DNA of 33,249 nt from Dyella sp. ASV24 (GCF_016428905.1 NZ_JAELTQ010000044.1:1-33249); one strand, 5' to 3'; numbered from the stretch's first letter, positions 16,620-26,246 are shown. The notes: generated by a model from the sequence alone, not told the origin. Program-made: numbers and translations.

Positions 16620-18615
16620 GGCTGGCCAGCAGCTCCGTTCGGGATGCCTCGGTACGGGTCACTTCATCCGACGACAGATAATAGTCGCGGTGATAGTTGA
16701 AGGTGTGGCCAATGGCGACCGCCAGCAGCGCGATGAAGGACACCGCAGCCAGCAGCCACATGTACCAGATCATGGCGAAGCCAAAGACAAAACTCAGGCC
16801 CGCCATGATCATGCCGGCACCGGTGTTGAGCGGCATATGGATCGGCACGAACCCGCTCAGCGGTCGCTGATAGTGATGCTTCTTCATCATCCACCACGCA
16901 TCGTGGTCGTGGACCAGCGGCGTGAAGGCGAAGTTGTACTTCGGCGGTGGCGAGGAGGTGGACCATTCCAGCGTGCGGCCACCCCAGGGATCGCCCGTAG
17001 TGTCGCGCAGCCTTTCGCGGTTCTTGAAGCTCACGATGAACTGGATGATGTTGCAGCCAATGCCCAGCGCGATCAGGAACGCGCCGAACGCAGCGATCTC
17101 GAACCAGATCTGCAGCGACGGATCATCGAAATGGCTCAGGCGGCGCGTGATACCCATCAGGCCAAGCACGTACAGCGGCATGAAGGCGAAGTAGAACCCC
17201 ACCACCCAAAGCCAGAACGAGCACTTGCCCCAGAACGGATCGAGGCGGAAGCCGAACGCCTTGGGGAACCAGTACGTGATGCCCGCGAACAAGCCGAACA
17301 GCACGCCGCCGATGATCACGTTATGGAAGTGCGCGATCAGGAACAGGCTGTTGTGCAGAGAGAAGTCCGCGGGCGGCACGGCGAGCAGCACACCGGTCAT
17401 GCCGCCGATCACAAAGGTCACCATAAAGGCGACGGTCCACATCATCGGCAGCTCAAACTCCACGCGGCCGCGATACATGGTGAACAGCCAGTTGAAGATC
17501 TTCGCGCCCGTGGGGATCGAGATGATCATCGTGGTGATGCCAAAAAACGAGTTGACGCTGGCGCCCGAGCCCATGGTGAAGAAGTGGTGCAGCCACACCA
17601 GATACGACAGCACCGTAATCACCACCGTGGCGTACACCATCGATGCGTAGCCGAACAGCGGCTTGCGGCTGAAGGTGGCGGTGACTTCCGAGAAAATGCC
17701 GAACGCCGGCAGGATCAGGATGTAAACCTCCGGATGGCCCCAGATCCAGATCAGGTTTACGTACATCATGGCGTTGCCGCCAAGCTCAGTGGTGAAGAAG
17801 TTGGTGCCGGCGTAGCGATCCAGCGCCAACAGCGCGAGCACGGCGGTGAGTACCGGGAAGGCCGCCACAATCAGCACATTGGTGCACAGCGCCGTCCAGG
17901 TGAACACCGGCATCTTCATCATGGTCATGCCGGGTGCGCGCATCTTGACGATGGTCACCAGCAGATTGATGCCGGATAACAGCGTTCCTACACCCGCTAT
18001 CTGTAGCGCCCATATGTAGTAATCGACGCCTGCGTCAGGACTCGACGCGATGTCCGACAGCGGTGGATAGGCCAGCCAGCCGGTGCGCGCAAATTCACCG
18101 ATAAAGAGCGAGCACATCACCAGCATCGCGCCGGCTACCGTCATCCAGAAACTGAAGTTGTTGAGAAAGGGAAAGGCGACGTCGCGTGCGCCGATCTGCA
18201 GCGGCATCACAAAATTCATCAGGCCCGTCACCATCGGCATGGCGACGAAGAAGATCATGATCACGCCATGTGCGGTAAAGATCTGGTCGTAATGCTCAGG
18301 TGGCAGATAGCCATGTGAATCACCGAAGGAGATGGCTTGCTGGGCGCGCATCATGATCGCGTCCGAGAAGCCGCGCAGCAGCATCACGAAGCCCAGGATC
18401 ATGTACATGATGCCGATCTTCTTGTGGTCGATGCTGGTGAACCACTCGTGCCACAGATAGCCCCACAACTTGTAATAGGTGATCGCGCCGAGCAGCGCTA
18501 TCGCGCCGATGGCGACCACCACGAACGTCCCCAACACGATGGGAACGTGCAACGGCAGCGAATCCAGCGTGAGTCGACCGAAGATCAGCTTGGCTAGGTC
18601 GGTTTGGGCAAGCAT
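16612..18615 (-). CDS. cyoB: Cytochrome bo3 ubiquinol oxidase subunit I
   Basis: The catalytic subunit: oxidises ubiquinol, reduces oxygen to water and pumps protons. It carries the low-spin heme ligand region [11 protein letters not shown], the GHPEVYIL motif with the CuB His-Tyr pair, and HHFFTMG with CuB histidines. The quinol-site residues known from E. coli are present: R81 and D85 in [14 protein letters not shown]108 and Q111 in EHYDQ. It is therefore a quinol oxidase, not a cytochrome c oxidase. I chose ATG 18615 (667 residues); GTG 18627 is an alternative that adds four residues. It begins 24 bases after the cyoA stop. Confidence 0.96.
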   Translation of the reverse strand: MLAQTDLAKLIFGRLTLDSLPLHVPIVLGTFVVVAIGAIALLGAITYYKLWGYLWHEWFTSIDHKKIGIMYMILGFVMLLRGFSDAIMMRAQQAISFGDSHGYLPPEHYDQIFTAHGVIMIFFVAMPMVTGLMNFVMPLQIGARDVAFPFLNNFSFWMTVAGAMLVMCSLFIGEFARTGWLAYPPLSDIASSPDAGVDYYIWALQIAGVGTLLSGINLLVTIVKMRAPGMTMMKMPVFTWTALCTNVLIVAAFPVLTAVLALLALDRYAGTNFFTTELGGNAMMYVNLIWIWGHPEVYILILPAFGIFSEVTATFSRKPLFGYASMVYATVVITVLSYLVWLHHFFTMGSGASVNSFFGITTMIISIPTGAKIFNWLFTMYRGRVEFELPMMWTVAFMVTFVIGGMTGVLLAVPPADFSLHNSLFLIAHFHNVIIGGVLFGLFAGITYWFPKAFGFRLDPFWGKCSFWLWVVGFYFAFMPLYVLGLMGITRRLSHFDDPSLQIWFEIAAFGAFLIALGIGCNIIQFIVSFKNRERLRDTTGDPWGGRTLEWSTSSPPPKYNFAFTPLVHDHDAWWMMKKHHYQRPLSGFVPIHMPLNTGAGMIMAGLSFVFGFAMIWYMWLLAAVSFIALLAVAIGHTFNYHRDYYLSSDEVTRTEASRTELLASHV

Positions 18616-18639
18616 CGTGGACACCACCGGGGGAAAGGA

Positions 18640-19623
18640 TCAGTCGGAGTGAGGATGATTCGCCATGGCGGCCATGCCGCTGGTCGGGGCGGGTTGCAGC
18701 ATGACGCCCGAATCGCTCGTCTCGTGCGGACTCAAGTCCATGCGGGTCATGCACGAAGGGCTTTCCGGATCGACACACTTGGTGAGGATGGCCCGATAAA
18801 GACCGGGCTCCACCGTCGCGTAGTACGTCACCGGATCGTTTTCGCTGGGCTGGGCGAGCTTCACGTATGCATCACGGCTGAGGTCGCCTCCGTTCGCCTT
18901 AGCCTTCTCCACCCACTGGGCAAAGCCTTCCTCAGTGACGCCGTGGAAGATGAAGTGCATACCCGAGAAGCCTTGACCGCTGTAGTTGGCGGAGAAGCCC
19001 TGGAACTCACCGGGCGCGTTGATCACGGCCTGCAGCTGGGTCTCCATGCCGGGCATGGCGTAGATCTGCCCGGCCAGCGCAGGGATAAAGAACGAGTTCA
19101 TCACCGTGGACGCCGTGATCTTGAACTGGATCGGCCGGTCTACCGGCGCGGCCAGCTCGTTCACGGTGGCAATGCCTTGCTCCGGGTATATGAACAGCCA
19201 TTTCCAGTCGAGCGCGACCACATTGACCTGCAATGGCCGCACATCGGCGGGTACCGGACGGTTGGCGGCGACACGTTCAAGCGGGCGATAGGGATCGAGC
19301 TTGTGCGTGCTGACCCAGGTGATCGCACCCAGCGCAATGATGATCAGCAGCGGCGCGGCCCAGATCAGCAGTTCGAGGATGGTGGAGTGATCCCAGTCGG
19401 GATCGTAAGTGGCCTTCTTGTTGGACGCGCGGAAATGCCAGGCGAACAGCAGCGTGAGCACGATCACCGGGACGATGATCAGCAGCATCAACACCGTCGA
19501 GGTGATGATCAGGTTGCGCTGTTGCACCGCGAGGTCGCCGGATGGCGACATCAATACGGATTGGCAACCCGCAAGCAGGATGGCGACAGATACAAGCAGT
19601 CCACGGAAAGCCTTCATAGACAT
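18640..19623 (-). CDS. cyoA: Cytochrome bo3 ubiquinol oxidase subunit II (lipoprotein)
   Basis: Subunit II of the bo3 oxidase: two membrane helices and a periplasmic cupredoxin domain. The start at ATG 19623 (MSMKAFRGLL) gives 327 residues with lipobox LLAGC (C20), as in E. coli CyoA. The helix II region TILELLIWAAPLLIIIALGAITW and the cupredoxin blocks VVALDWKWLFIYPEQGIATVNEL and MNSFFIPALAGQIYAMPGM are diagnostic. The CuA cysteines of cytochrome c oxidases are absent, as expected. It is first in cyoABCD-SURF1 and divergent from an MFS gene with 130 bp between starts. Confidence 0.95.
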   Translation of the reverse strand: MSMKAFRGLLVSVAILLAGCQSVLMSPSGDLAVQQRNLIITSTVLMLLIIVPVIVLTLLFAWHFRASNKKATYDPDWDHSTILELLIWAAPLLIIIALGAITWVSTHKLDPYRPLERVAANRPVPADVRPLQVNVVALDWKWLFIYPEQGIATVNELAAPVDRPIQFKITASTVMNSFFIPALAGQIYAMPGMETQLQAVINAPGEFQGFSANYSGQGFSGMHFIFHGVTEEGFAQWVEKAKANGGDLSRDAYVKLAQPSENDPVTYYATVEPGLYRAILTKCVDPESPSCMTRMDLSPHETSDSGVMLQPAPTSGMAAMANHPHSD

Positions 19624-19753
19624 ACCGACGGCGCGACCAGTGTGGGAAACGGTACGCCCTTCGGCGCGAAACAGGAACAGGCAATATTCCAAGTGACGCG
19701 AGAGGCGTGGTGGTGCCATAGTGTGGCCACGTCATCCTCCCTCTTCCCGAGTA

Positions 19754-21085
19754 ATGACTATGTCAAGCACGTTCCCTGAGCACGGCGCTGGCCATACGGT
19801 CGAAGAGATTGAACGCATCCAGGCCCATGCGAAGGTGGCGCCGGGCGAGATCGCCATCGGTGTCATCATCGGGCGCACCTCCGAGCACTTTGACTTCTTC
19901 GTGTTCGGCATTTCTTGCGTGCTGGTCTTTCCCTCGCTGCTGTTTCCGTTCGCCAGTCCGCTGGACGGGATGCTTTACGCTTTCACGATCTTTTCACTGG
20001 CCTTCATCGCACGCCCGTTCGGCACCGCGTTGTTCATGAGCTTCCAGCGTCGCTGGAGTCGTGGCATCAAGCTGACCATCGCCCTGTTCATGCTTGGCAG
20101 CGCTACGGCCGGCATGGCCTTTTTGCCCGGCTATAAGGTGATTGGCGAGTGGGCGATTGGCTTGCTCGTGTTGTTCCGCATTCTGCAAGGCGTTGCGTTG
20201 GGCGGCTCGTGGGACGGCCTGCCCTCCTTGCTGGCGCTCAACACGCCGCCGCAGCGGCGCGGCTGGTACGCCATGCTCGGCCAGCTCAGCGCGCCTATTG
20301 GTTTCATGGTGGCTGGCGCTCTGTTCCTGTTCCTGCACTCCAACCTCAGTGACGAAGACTTCATCGACTGGGGCTGGCGTTATCCATTCTTTGTGGCGTT
20401 TGCCATCAATGTGGTGGCGCTGTTCGCCCGTCTGCGTCTGGTGGTGACGGAGGAGTACACCGTCGCCATGGAAGAACGCGAGCTGGAACCCATCGGCATC
20501 ATCGAACTGCTGCGCACGCAGGGCTACAACATCTTCATCGGTGCGTTCGCCGCACTGGCCAGCTATGCGCTGTTCCATCTGGTGACGATCTTCCCACTCT
20601 CGTGGATCGTGCTGAGCTCCTCGCAATCCGTGAATGCTGTGCTGGTGGCGGAGATCATCGGCGCCTGCGCCTGCATCCTCGGCATGATCATTTCCGGGTT
20701 ATTGGCCGACCGCATCGGCCGACGTACGACGCTGGGCTTGATGGCGGCGCTGATTGCCATCTTCGCGATCATCACGCCCTGGCTACTTGGTGGCGGCAAG
20801 CTGGGCCAGGATGCCTTCATCATTCTTGGTTTCGGCGGGCTTGGCCTGTCCTACGGTCAGGCGGCCGGCAGCGTCACCTCCAATTTCGATATGCGTCTGC
20901 GCTATGCGGGCGCCGCACTCACTACGGATTTCGCATGGCTGATTGGCGCGGCTTTTGCGCCACTCGTGGCGTTGGGTTTGTCCGTGCGATTCGGGCTGGT
21001 TGCCGTGAGTGCTTATCTGTTGTCGGGCGTGATCTGCACCTTGCTGGCGCTGCGCGTCAATCGAGCGCTCGCGGCCAGGGAGTGA
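19754..21085 (+). CDS. MFS transporter (metabolite:H+ symporter-like)
   Basis: A 443-residue major facilitator with about twelve membrane helices. TSEHFDFFVFGISCVLVFPSLLFP resembles the first helix of metabolite:H+ symporters (ProP/ShiA/KgtP type). ILQGVALGGSWDG is the usual helix 4-5 motif, and GLLADRIGRRTTLG matches the motif-A loop between the two halves. ATG 19754 is chosen; ATG 19760 is close by, and the upstream extension encodes nothing conserved. It shares an intergenic region with cyoA, so respiration-linked regulation is possible. The substrate is unknown. Confidence 0.87.
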   Translation: MTMSSTFPEHGAGHTVEEIERIQAHAKVAPGEIAIGVIIGRTSEHFDFFVFGISCVLVFPSLLFPFASPLDGMLYAFTIFSLAFIARPFGTALFMSFQRRWSRGIKLTIALFMLGSATAGMAFLPGYKVIGEWAIGLLVLFRILQGVALGGSWDGLPSLLALNTPPQRRGWYAMLGQLSAPIGFMVAGALFLFLHSNLSDEDFIDWGWRYPFFVAFAINVVALFARLRLVVTEEYTVAMEERELEPIGIIELLRTQGYNIFIGAFAALASYALFHLVTIFPLSWIVLSSSQSVNAVLVAEIIGACACILGMIISGLLADRIGRRTTLGLMAALIAIFAIITPWLLGGGKLGQDAFIILGFGGLGLSYGQAAGSVTSNFDMRLRYAGAALTTDFAWLIGAAFAPLVALGLSVRFGLVAVSAYLLSGVICTLLALRVNRALAARE

Positions 21086-21096
21086 TGTCGGGGCAA

Positions 21097-22170
21097 TTAC
21101 TGGTAGGTCATCGTGAACGTCATGGATGTGTTGGCCGTTCCGGGGTTGATGGTGGCACTTGTCTGGTAATAGCGCGCCTGCAGCGGGATAGTGAAGTCAC
21201 CGCCCGCCGTGGTGTTGTAGCTCGCAAATGTCCGCTGCGTTCCCAGTGGCAGCGGGTTGCCCTGACTGTCGAGCAACTGCAGGCCGATACCCGTGGCCAT
21301 CGAGTTGCGATCCAACGTCACCACCGAGTTGGTGGTATTGGCCAACGGAAGCGCCGAGTCGATCTGATACCGGATGCCCTTCATGCCCGCCGGGCAACCG
21401 TTAAGGCCGATCGTGAAATTCACGGCAGGCGTGGTTGATCCAATGCCTGCAAATTGCCCCGTGCTATAGCGCCCCATGGATACGGTTACATCCTTGGTGG
21501 TGCATTGCTGCGGAACAATGGTGACGTTGCCGATGACGTAAGTGGCTTGCAATGAGGGGAGAAGATTGATTTCAAGGGGCGCAGCCATAGCCACGATACC
21601 GCCGATCACTCCACCCGTCGTTATTGGACCGGTCTTGATCAGAGCAACGCCTATCTGAGCACCGACCGTGTTGTTAGGGTGTGCGTTAGAAGAATAGCAA
21701 TACGGTCCGAACCATTGAGCTGTGAGCGTCGATGGTCCCCACCATATACCGCTTTGGGGACAGCCAGGCCAGTTGTAAATTATCTTGCTGGCCGCGGCTA
21801 GACCCACACCGGCTACGTTGGTGTTCCAAATGGTGTATTGCACACCGTCGGTGCCCGTATACGTCTGGCCCGAGTTGGCCGTGAAGGCGGGACCAATCAT
21901 CGCCTGGGCTCCAAAGGGTTCCATGGCTGCAAGTGTGCAGCTCCATATGGCCGTGTTTTCTTGAGAGCTGATCAAGCCGGTCAGCGGCGTGCCGACTGGC
22001 AGGTCACGCGGTACCGTGATGGATTGCGGCATGCTCAATGTGAAGATCAGGCTACCCGTGGCGGTACAGGTCGCGAAAGCATCTTTCGCACTGACGAGAA
22101 GCAGAAGCATCACAAGGAACTTAAGCAGAGGGTGGCCAATCTGTGAGAAGGAAGTGCTGCGGATCTGCAT
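21097..22170 (-). CDS. Two-domain fimbrial tip adhesin (paralogue 2)
   Basis: A 357-residue exported fimbrial protein with a FimH-like layout. After the signal peptide (cleavage near DAFA), the N-terminal domain begins CTATGSLIFTLSMP and has the SITVPRDLPVGTPLTG block common to tip adhesins. The C-terminal pilin domain (about 215-357) has a Cys pair (QQCTTK and NGCPAGMKG) and ends TFTMTYQ with the penultimate tyrosine used in donor-strand exchange. ATG 22170 is preferred over a TTG at 22176. It is paralogous to the gene at 22318-23370, with nearly identical last 12 residues. It is last in the fimbrial operon; the receptor is unknown. Confidence 0.85.
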   Translation of the reverse strand: MQIRSTSFSQIGHPLLKFLVMLLLLVSAKDAFATCTATGSLIFTLSMPQSITVPRDLPVGTPLTGLISSQENTAIWSCTLAAMEPFGAQAMIGPAFTANSGQTYTGTDGVQYTIWNTNVAGVGLAAASKIIYNWPGCPQSGIWWGPSTLTAQWFGPYCYSSNAHPNNTVGAQIGVALIKTGPITTGGVIGGIVAMAAPLEINLLPSLQATYVIGNVTIVPQQCTTKDVTVSMGRYSTGQFAGIGSTTPAVNFTIGLNGCPAGMKGIRYQIDSALPLANTTNSVVTLDRNSMATGIGLQLLDSQGNPLPLGTQRTFASYNTTAGGDFTIPLQARYYQTSATINPGTANTSMTFTMTYQ

Positions 22171-22217
22171 AGTCAAGGGGTTCTTTCAAAAAGCGTTTCG
22201 CAACGCGCTCGCCCAGC

Positions 22218-22235
22218 GTTTGCCTGCAGGCAAAC
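22218..22235. other. Perfect 18-bp palindrome between the two adhesin genes
   Basis: GTTTGCCTGCAGGCAAAC is fully self-complementary and can fold in RNA as a 7-bp stem with a TGCA loop. It lies in the 147-bp gap between paralogous adhesin genes. It could be an mRNA structure tuning expression of the second adhesin, or a dyad protein-binding site. No T-tract follows in the direction of transcription. Confidence 0.45.
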
Positions 22236-22317
22236 CCGATAGGGCGCCGTGCTTGCGCCGGTGTGTAAGTGATGTCGCGCAACGATCAAGCGTTGACCGC
22301 GCGAGGAGGAAACAGGG

Positions 22318-23370
22318 TTACTGATAGGTCATCGTGAACGTCATTGACGTATTGGCGGTTCCCGCCTTCACGGTGCCCAATGTCTGGTAATAGCGGGCTC
22401 GCAAGGGGATCGCATACGAGCCGCCCGTCGACGCGTTGTACTCGGAGAAACTCTTCGGCGTGTTCAATGGGAAAACGGCGCCGGCGCCATCCAACAATTG
22501 CACGCCGACACCGGCGGCGCTCGAACTACTGTCCAACGCCACCACCGAATGAGCACTGCTCAAGACGGTCGTTGCCGGGTCAATCTCGTACTGGATGCCC
22601 TTCATGCCTGCCGGACAGTTGTTGAGGTTGATGTTGAAGCTGACGGTTGCCGTACTTGCACCGACGCTCCCCATTTCACTTGCGGAATGGTTGCCCAGCG
22701 GTACGGTGATACTTGGCGTGGTGCAGGCCAGCGGAACGATGTTCACCGATGTCATGTTGAAGCTGTTGATGGTGTCGGGAAGAATGCTCGTGCTCACGAA
22801 CATTCCGCTTTGAAGAATCATGTTGCCGGGGATCTGCCCCCCCGTGGCAACAACACCCGTTTTAACTAGCGCCGCCGCTACCTGCTCGCCGGCCCGCTGG
22901 GGCGCACCTGCGTTGCTCCACCAATTGCCATACCAAGTGGGCGTTACATTGGTCCAGCTCGACCAGGTGGCGCCGTCGTTTCCCAAATCTCTGTGCGCGT
23001 AGGCGATCCCGACACCAGCAACATTGGTGTTGTAAACGGTGACGGTTGTGCCGGCATAAATCGTAGTGACACCCGAACTCAGGGTGTAGGTTGGCCCTTG
23101 TGTCACGGAGCCCCACGAGGAGCCCATCAGGCTACACGTCCAGTCAACCGTACCGCTACCAGCCAACACCCACGTCGTCAGCATGGTGCCGACGGACGCG
23201 TCGCGCGACACCGATACCGAGGCCGGGAAAGCGATAGTGAAAACCTGCTTGCCACCGCTGCAACCGGGAGCGGCGAATACGCCCATCGAGCAGGCGATCA
23301 TAAAGATGGCCGCCAATACTCTGAGTAACAGGCGGCGCCGGTGCGAAGAGATCGGGTAGATGACATACAT
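22318..23370 (-). CDS. Two-domain fimbrial tip adhesin (paralogue 1)
   Basis: A 350-residue exported protein of the same design as its downstream neighbour: a signal peptide ending near MGVFA, an N-terminal domain with SVSVSRDASVGTMLTTWV, the shared NTNVAGVGIAYA segment, and a C-terminal pilin domain with LACTTPSITVPLG, NLNNCPAGMKGIQYEID and the ending TFTMTYQ. The penultimate tyrosine and Cys pair fit a chaperone-usher subunit. It begins 47 bases after the usher stop. The N-terminal domains of the two paralogues differ more than the pilin domains, consistent with different binding specificities. Confidence 0.85.
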   Translation of the reverse strand: MYVIYPISSHRRRLLLRVLAAIFMIACSMGVFAAPGCSGGKQVFTIAFPASVSVSRDASVGTMLTTWVLAGSGTVDWTCSLMGSSWGSVTQGPTYTLSSGVTTIYAGTTVTVYNTNVAGVGIAYAHRDLGNDGATWSSWTNVTPTWYGNWWSNAGAPQRAGEQVAAALVKTGVVATGGQIPGNMILQSGMFVSTSILPDTINSFNMTSVNIVPLACTTPSITVPLGNHSASEMGSVGASTATVSFNINLNNCPAGMKGIQYEIDPATTVLSSAHSVVALDSSSSAAGVGVQLLDGAGAVFPLNTPKSFSEYNASTGGSYAIPLRARYYQTLGTVKAGTANTSMTFTMTYQ

Positions 23371-23417
23371 ACTATGCGGTCCAAATACTCAGTGACGTGC
23401 CATTCGCCGTGAGGAAT

Positions 23418-26246
23418 TCATCGGCAAGAAGCATCTAAGCGTGTCGCGAACGTGTTCTTGCTTCGGTTATCGCTTGGCGGCAACCGGTAGGACACCCGGC
23501 ACTGCTGCTCATTGGCATCGCCCCAGCGCACGGTCAATTGCCCGCTGTCATCCTTGACTCGAACCATCAAGCGACTGCTCTGCGCGACGGAGCCAACTTC
23601 CTTGCCCGTCGCGTCGATTACTTGAGCGCCGAAGGGAAGCGGCTCGCCGTGGGGGTCCAGGGCATGGATCAACACGACGCGCCCGCTGGTGGTGTTGACC
23701 GGCAACGGCACCACCGCGCCGGCGCGCGGTGCGGTTTGCAAACGTGTTGTTTGCAGTTCAACGTCTGCCGACATCCCCAACGGGTCGAGTGTGACGTCAT
23801 TCATCCTGTACGGGATAAGCCCGGTGGCAACCGCATAGCCACTGTCATTGACTCTGGCCTGCCCAGAACTGGATATGCGCGCACCTGCGGCGTTTGGTGC
23901 CTCCACTATCCCGATGGCGCTGTTGAGATCGAGCTGCGGGGTCAGGGTCATGCCCCCGTGGTGCACCACCATGCCGCCCGCCGCGCTTATCGATGTTTGC
24001 TGGAAACGACTAGCCCACGAGTACCCGGCGTTGAAGCTTCCATAAGCCGACTGCCATCCCATGCTCCCGCTGGCCGTCGTCGAGCTACCGCCCGTATCGG
24101 CATAGCTCGCATTGGCGTTGTAGTCATACTGGTTGTCGGCACCGAAGTTCCCGTTGATGCCGATGCGATCACTATGGCCCGTCGTGTCGTCATGCATGGC
24201 GGAGGCGGTGAGCATGGAGCTATGCCCGAATGCTTTGCCCAAGGGGATGGAAAGGTTCAAACCGAACTGGTTGTCGTAACGACGCCCCGCGAACAGGTTG
24301 GAGGAGCTGTAAGTACGGCTAGCCGTGATGCCGAAACTTATGCCACGAAAGCCATTGTTATAGCCGAGTTGGTACGTGGTGGCGTTCGGCTGGGTGTTCC
24401 AATACGTGTTATACGAACCCGTGAAATACAGCGAGCCGTATCTCGCCCCCAGGTTCTGGTTAAGCACGACCTGCAAACGCTGTTTGGCATGTATCCACGC
24501 CGAGACATCAGGTGTGCCTCCGGTATGGTCCGTGGACATGTCGCGCGCGGCGACGGCATCCGACAGCGAAAGAAAGCCGCGGTTTGAATAGCGGAACGTC
24601 GCCAAGGCGAACGTCGTATTGGTCGAGGGAATAGCCTTGGAGTACGACAGCCGCACGCTGTCGCCCCACTGTGGGGCGGAGCCGGGCAGGTTGGCGTGCG
24701 AGTGGGTGATGTCCAGCGACACCGCGCCGATCGGCGAGTTGACGGCAACGCCTCCCAGCAGCGCTTTATAGAGATCACCCGTGGTGACTTGAGCACCGGC
24801 ATAGGCGGTAAGCCAGTTGTTCAAGCCGCGCTGGTAGGTGCCCTCGAAGAAATAAGGCTGGCTGCTTGCCAGCAATGTCTCGTGCACCTGGCCGCTGGTG
24901 AGCGCCCATCGGTCGACGCCCGGGCGCAGCAGCATGGGAACGGCCGAGTACGGAACAGAGAATGCGTGAGCGCTGCCATCGGCTTCATGGATGGTGACCG
25001 TCAGGTCGCCACCGTAGCCCGTGGCATACAGGTCGGAGATAACGAACGGCCCAGGTGCAACCGTGGTCTCGTACAGCACATTGCCACCCTGGCGTACCTC
25101 CACGCGCGCCTGCGTATTGGCAACCCCGCGGACGACTGGCGCATAGCCGGTTTGCGAGTCGGGCAGCATGCGGTCGTCGGTATATACGCTGATACCGCGG
25201 TATGGCGTGGTGTCGAACAGAATGCCCTGCGTGTAGCCATCACCCGCCGTGAACTGCGCCTTCCATGCCGTAATGTCATGGTTGGCCGTGGTGCCAATGT
25301 TGTGCCATTGCGTGGTGCCGGTGTGCTGGTCCCACATAGCCGTTTCCTGGCTACGAATACGCCAGCCGCCCACGTTCAGGCCAAGATCGAGCCCAAGGAA
25401 CGCGTTAACGTCAGTGCTTTCACGCGAGCCGCCACCGGGGGGCTGATAGGTGCCGTTTCGCACAGCTTGATAGCTGCCATTGGGGCTAAGCGCATAGTTT
25501 CCGCTGGTACTCGGTACGTAAGTACCATTGGGTGCCAGCGCGTAATACGTACCGTTCTGCACCGGCACATATGTGCCGTCCAGACCCATGGCCTGTCCGT
25601 ACGACGCATGTGCAACATCATGGGTCTGCTGCAAGGCGTAAGCATTGAATGAGTACCCGAGCAGGAAGGCCGTTTCGCCCTGCTCCCACAAATTCGAACT
25701 CACATAGCCTCGCGCTGCGTGCGTCAGCGAGGCCTGCGGAATGGAAACATCCAGCCTCAACGCGCTCAGATCCATGCGAGCGCTCGCTTCATCGCTCACC
25801 TGCTGGATGTCGATGCAAGTGTTCTGCGGGGTAACAATAGTCGGATCCAGCTTGGCGATATCCACCCCCATCTGCTGAAGCAGTGCAGACGTGAAGCAGG
25901 GGCGTGCCTGGGCACTGCCATCCTCGGCGCGAAACGTTACATCGTCGATCGCCAATCGGTTGTCGTTGACGAAAATATCGACGCGATACGTTCCGGGCAA
26001 GATGACGTTGCCCTTCTCGAAGCGGGATATATCTACGCTTTGGCGCTGAGAAGTGAACGTGTTGTTGAACTCCACCGGACCCGAGCCAGGGTCAACGGAT
26101 GGCGCAGCCGTGCTGGCGGCCGTTGCCGCCAACGAGCAAGCGGGTGCTATGCCCAGCGTTGTTGCGATCAGCCAAGGCAGACGCTTGCGTGGCGGACCGT
26201 GCGCAGAGGAACGACTTGAAGATGTTGGACCACGACCTTTGAACAT
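23418..26246 (-). CDS. Fimbrial outer-membrane usher (FimD/PapC family) with a repeat-bearing loop
   Basis: The usher is the outer-membrane pore that recruits chaperone-subunit complexes and secretes the fimbria. This 942-residue protein has an N-terminal periplasmic domain (from VEFNNTF, about residue 58), a barrel, a plug domain (RGISVYTDDRMLPDSQTGYAPVVRG...VAPGPFVISDLYATGYGGDL) and C-terminal domains ending with the family Cys pair (QCRVSYRLPP...DASCR). ATG 26246 is chosen because GGAAG lies four bases upstream; upstream ATGs at 26258 and 26339 lack a site. Unusually, the segment after the first barrel strand carries six GTY-type octapeptide repeats (about residues 224-272). It lies between chaperone and adhesin genes. 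Confidence 0.93.
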   Translation of the reverse strand: MFKGRGPTSSSRSSAHGPPRKRLPWLIATTLGIAPACSLAATAASTAAPSVDPGSGPVEFNNTFTSQRQSVDISRFEKGNVILPGTYRVDIFVNDNRLAIDDVTFRAEDGSAQARPCFTSALLQQMGVDIAKLDPTIVTPQNTCIDIQQVSDEASARMDLSALRLDVSIPQASLTHAARGYVSSNLWEQGETAFLLGYSFNAYALQQTHDVAHASYGQAMGLDGTYVPVQNGTYYALAPNGTYVPSTSGNYALSPNGSYQAVRNGTYQPPGGGSRESTDVNAFLGLDLGLNVGGWRIRSQETAMWDQHTGTTQWHNIGTTANHDITAWKAQFTAGDGYTQGILFDTTPYRGISVYTDDRMLPDSQTGYAPVVRGVANTQARVEVRQGGNVLYETTVAPGPFVISDLYATGYGGDLTVTIHEADGSAHAFSVPYSAVPMLLRPGVDRWALTSGQVHETLLASSQPYFFEGTYQRGLNNWLTAYAGAQVTTGDLYKALLGGVAVNSPIGAVSLDITHSHANLPGSAPQWGDSVRLSYSKAIPSTNTTFALATFRYSNRGFLSLSDAVAARDMSTDHTGGTPDVSAWIHAKQRLQVVLNQNLGARYGSLYFTGSYNTYWNTQPNATTYQLGYNNGFRGISFGITASRTYSSSNLFAGRRYDNQFGLNLSIPLGKAFGHSSMLTASAMHDDTTGHSDRIGINGNFGADNQYDYNANASYADTGGSSTTASGSMGWQSAYGSFNAGYSWASRFQQTSISAAGGMVVHHGGMTLTPQLDLNSAIGIVEAPNAAGARISSSGQARVNDSGYAVATGLIPYRMNDVTLDPLGMSADVELQTTRLQTAPRAGAVVPLPVNTTSGRVVLIHALDPHGEPLPFGAQVIDATGKEVGSVAQSSRLMVRVKDDSGQLTVRWGDANEQQCRVSYRLPPSDNRSKNTFATRLDASCR
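25431..25577 (-). repeat. Six tandem octapeptide-like repeats inside the usher gene
   Basis: The encoded units are GTYVPVQN, GTYYALAPN, GTYVPSTS, GNYALSPN, GSYQAVRN and GTYQPPGG: five of eight residues and one of nine, 49 residues in all. They fall between the first barrel strand (AFLLGYSFNAYA) and the second (NAFLGLDLGLNVGGWRIR), where ushers normally have a short loop. The DNA copies are diverged, so the repeats are old or under selection at protein level. Confidence 0.8.

Noticed and set aside
16579-17979. 466-codon open frame on the + strand opposite cyoB
   Set aside because: Low-complexity His/Arg/Glu/Gln-rich translation antisense to the conserved oxidase subunit.
18604-19779. 391-codon open frame on the + strand opposite cyoA
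   Set aside because: Antisense to cyoA, rich in His/Arg/Asp/Gly and without recognisable domains.
25431-25577. Possible CRISPR-like or satellite array
   Set aside because: The repeats are short, diverged at DNA level and in frame within the usher, so they are a protein repeat.
23538-25652. Two long + strand frames (349 and 318 codons) opposite the usher gene
   Set aside because: Antisense to the usher, which has clear domain motifs along its full length.
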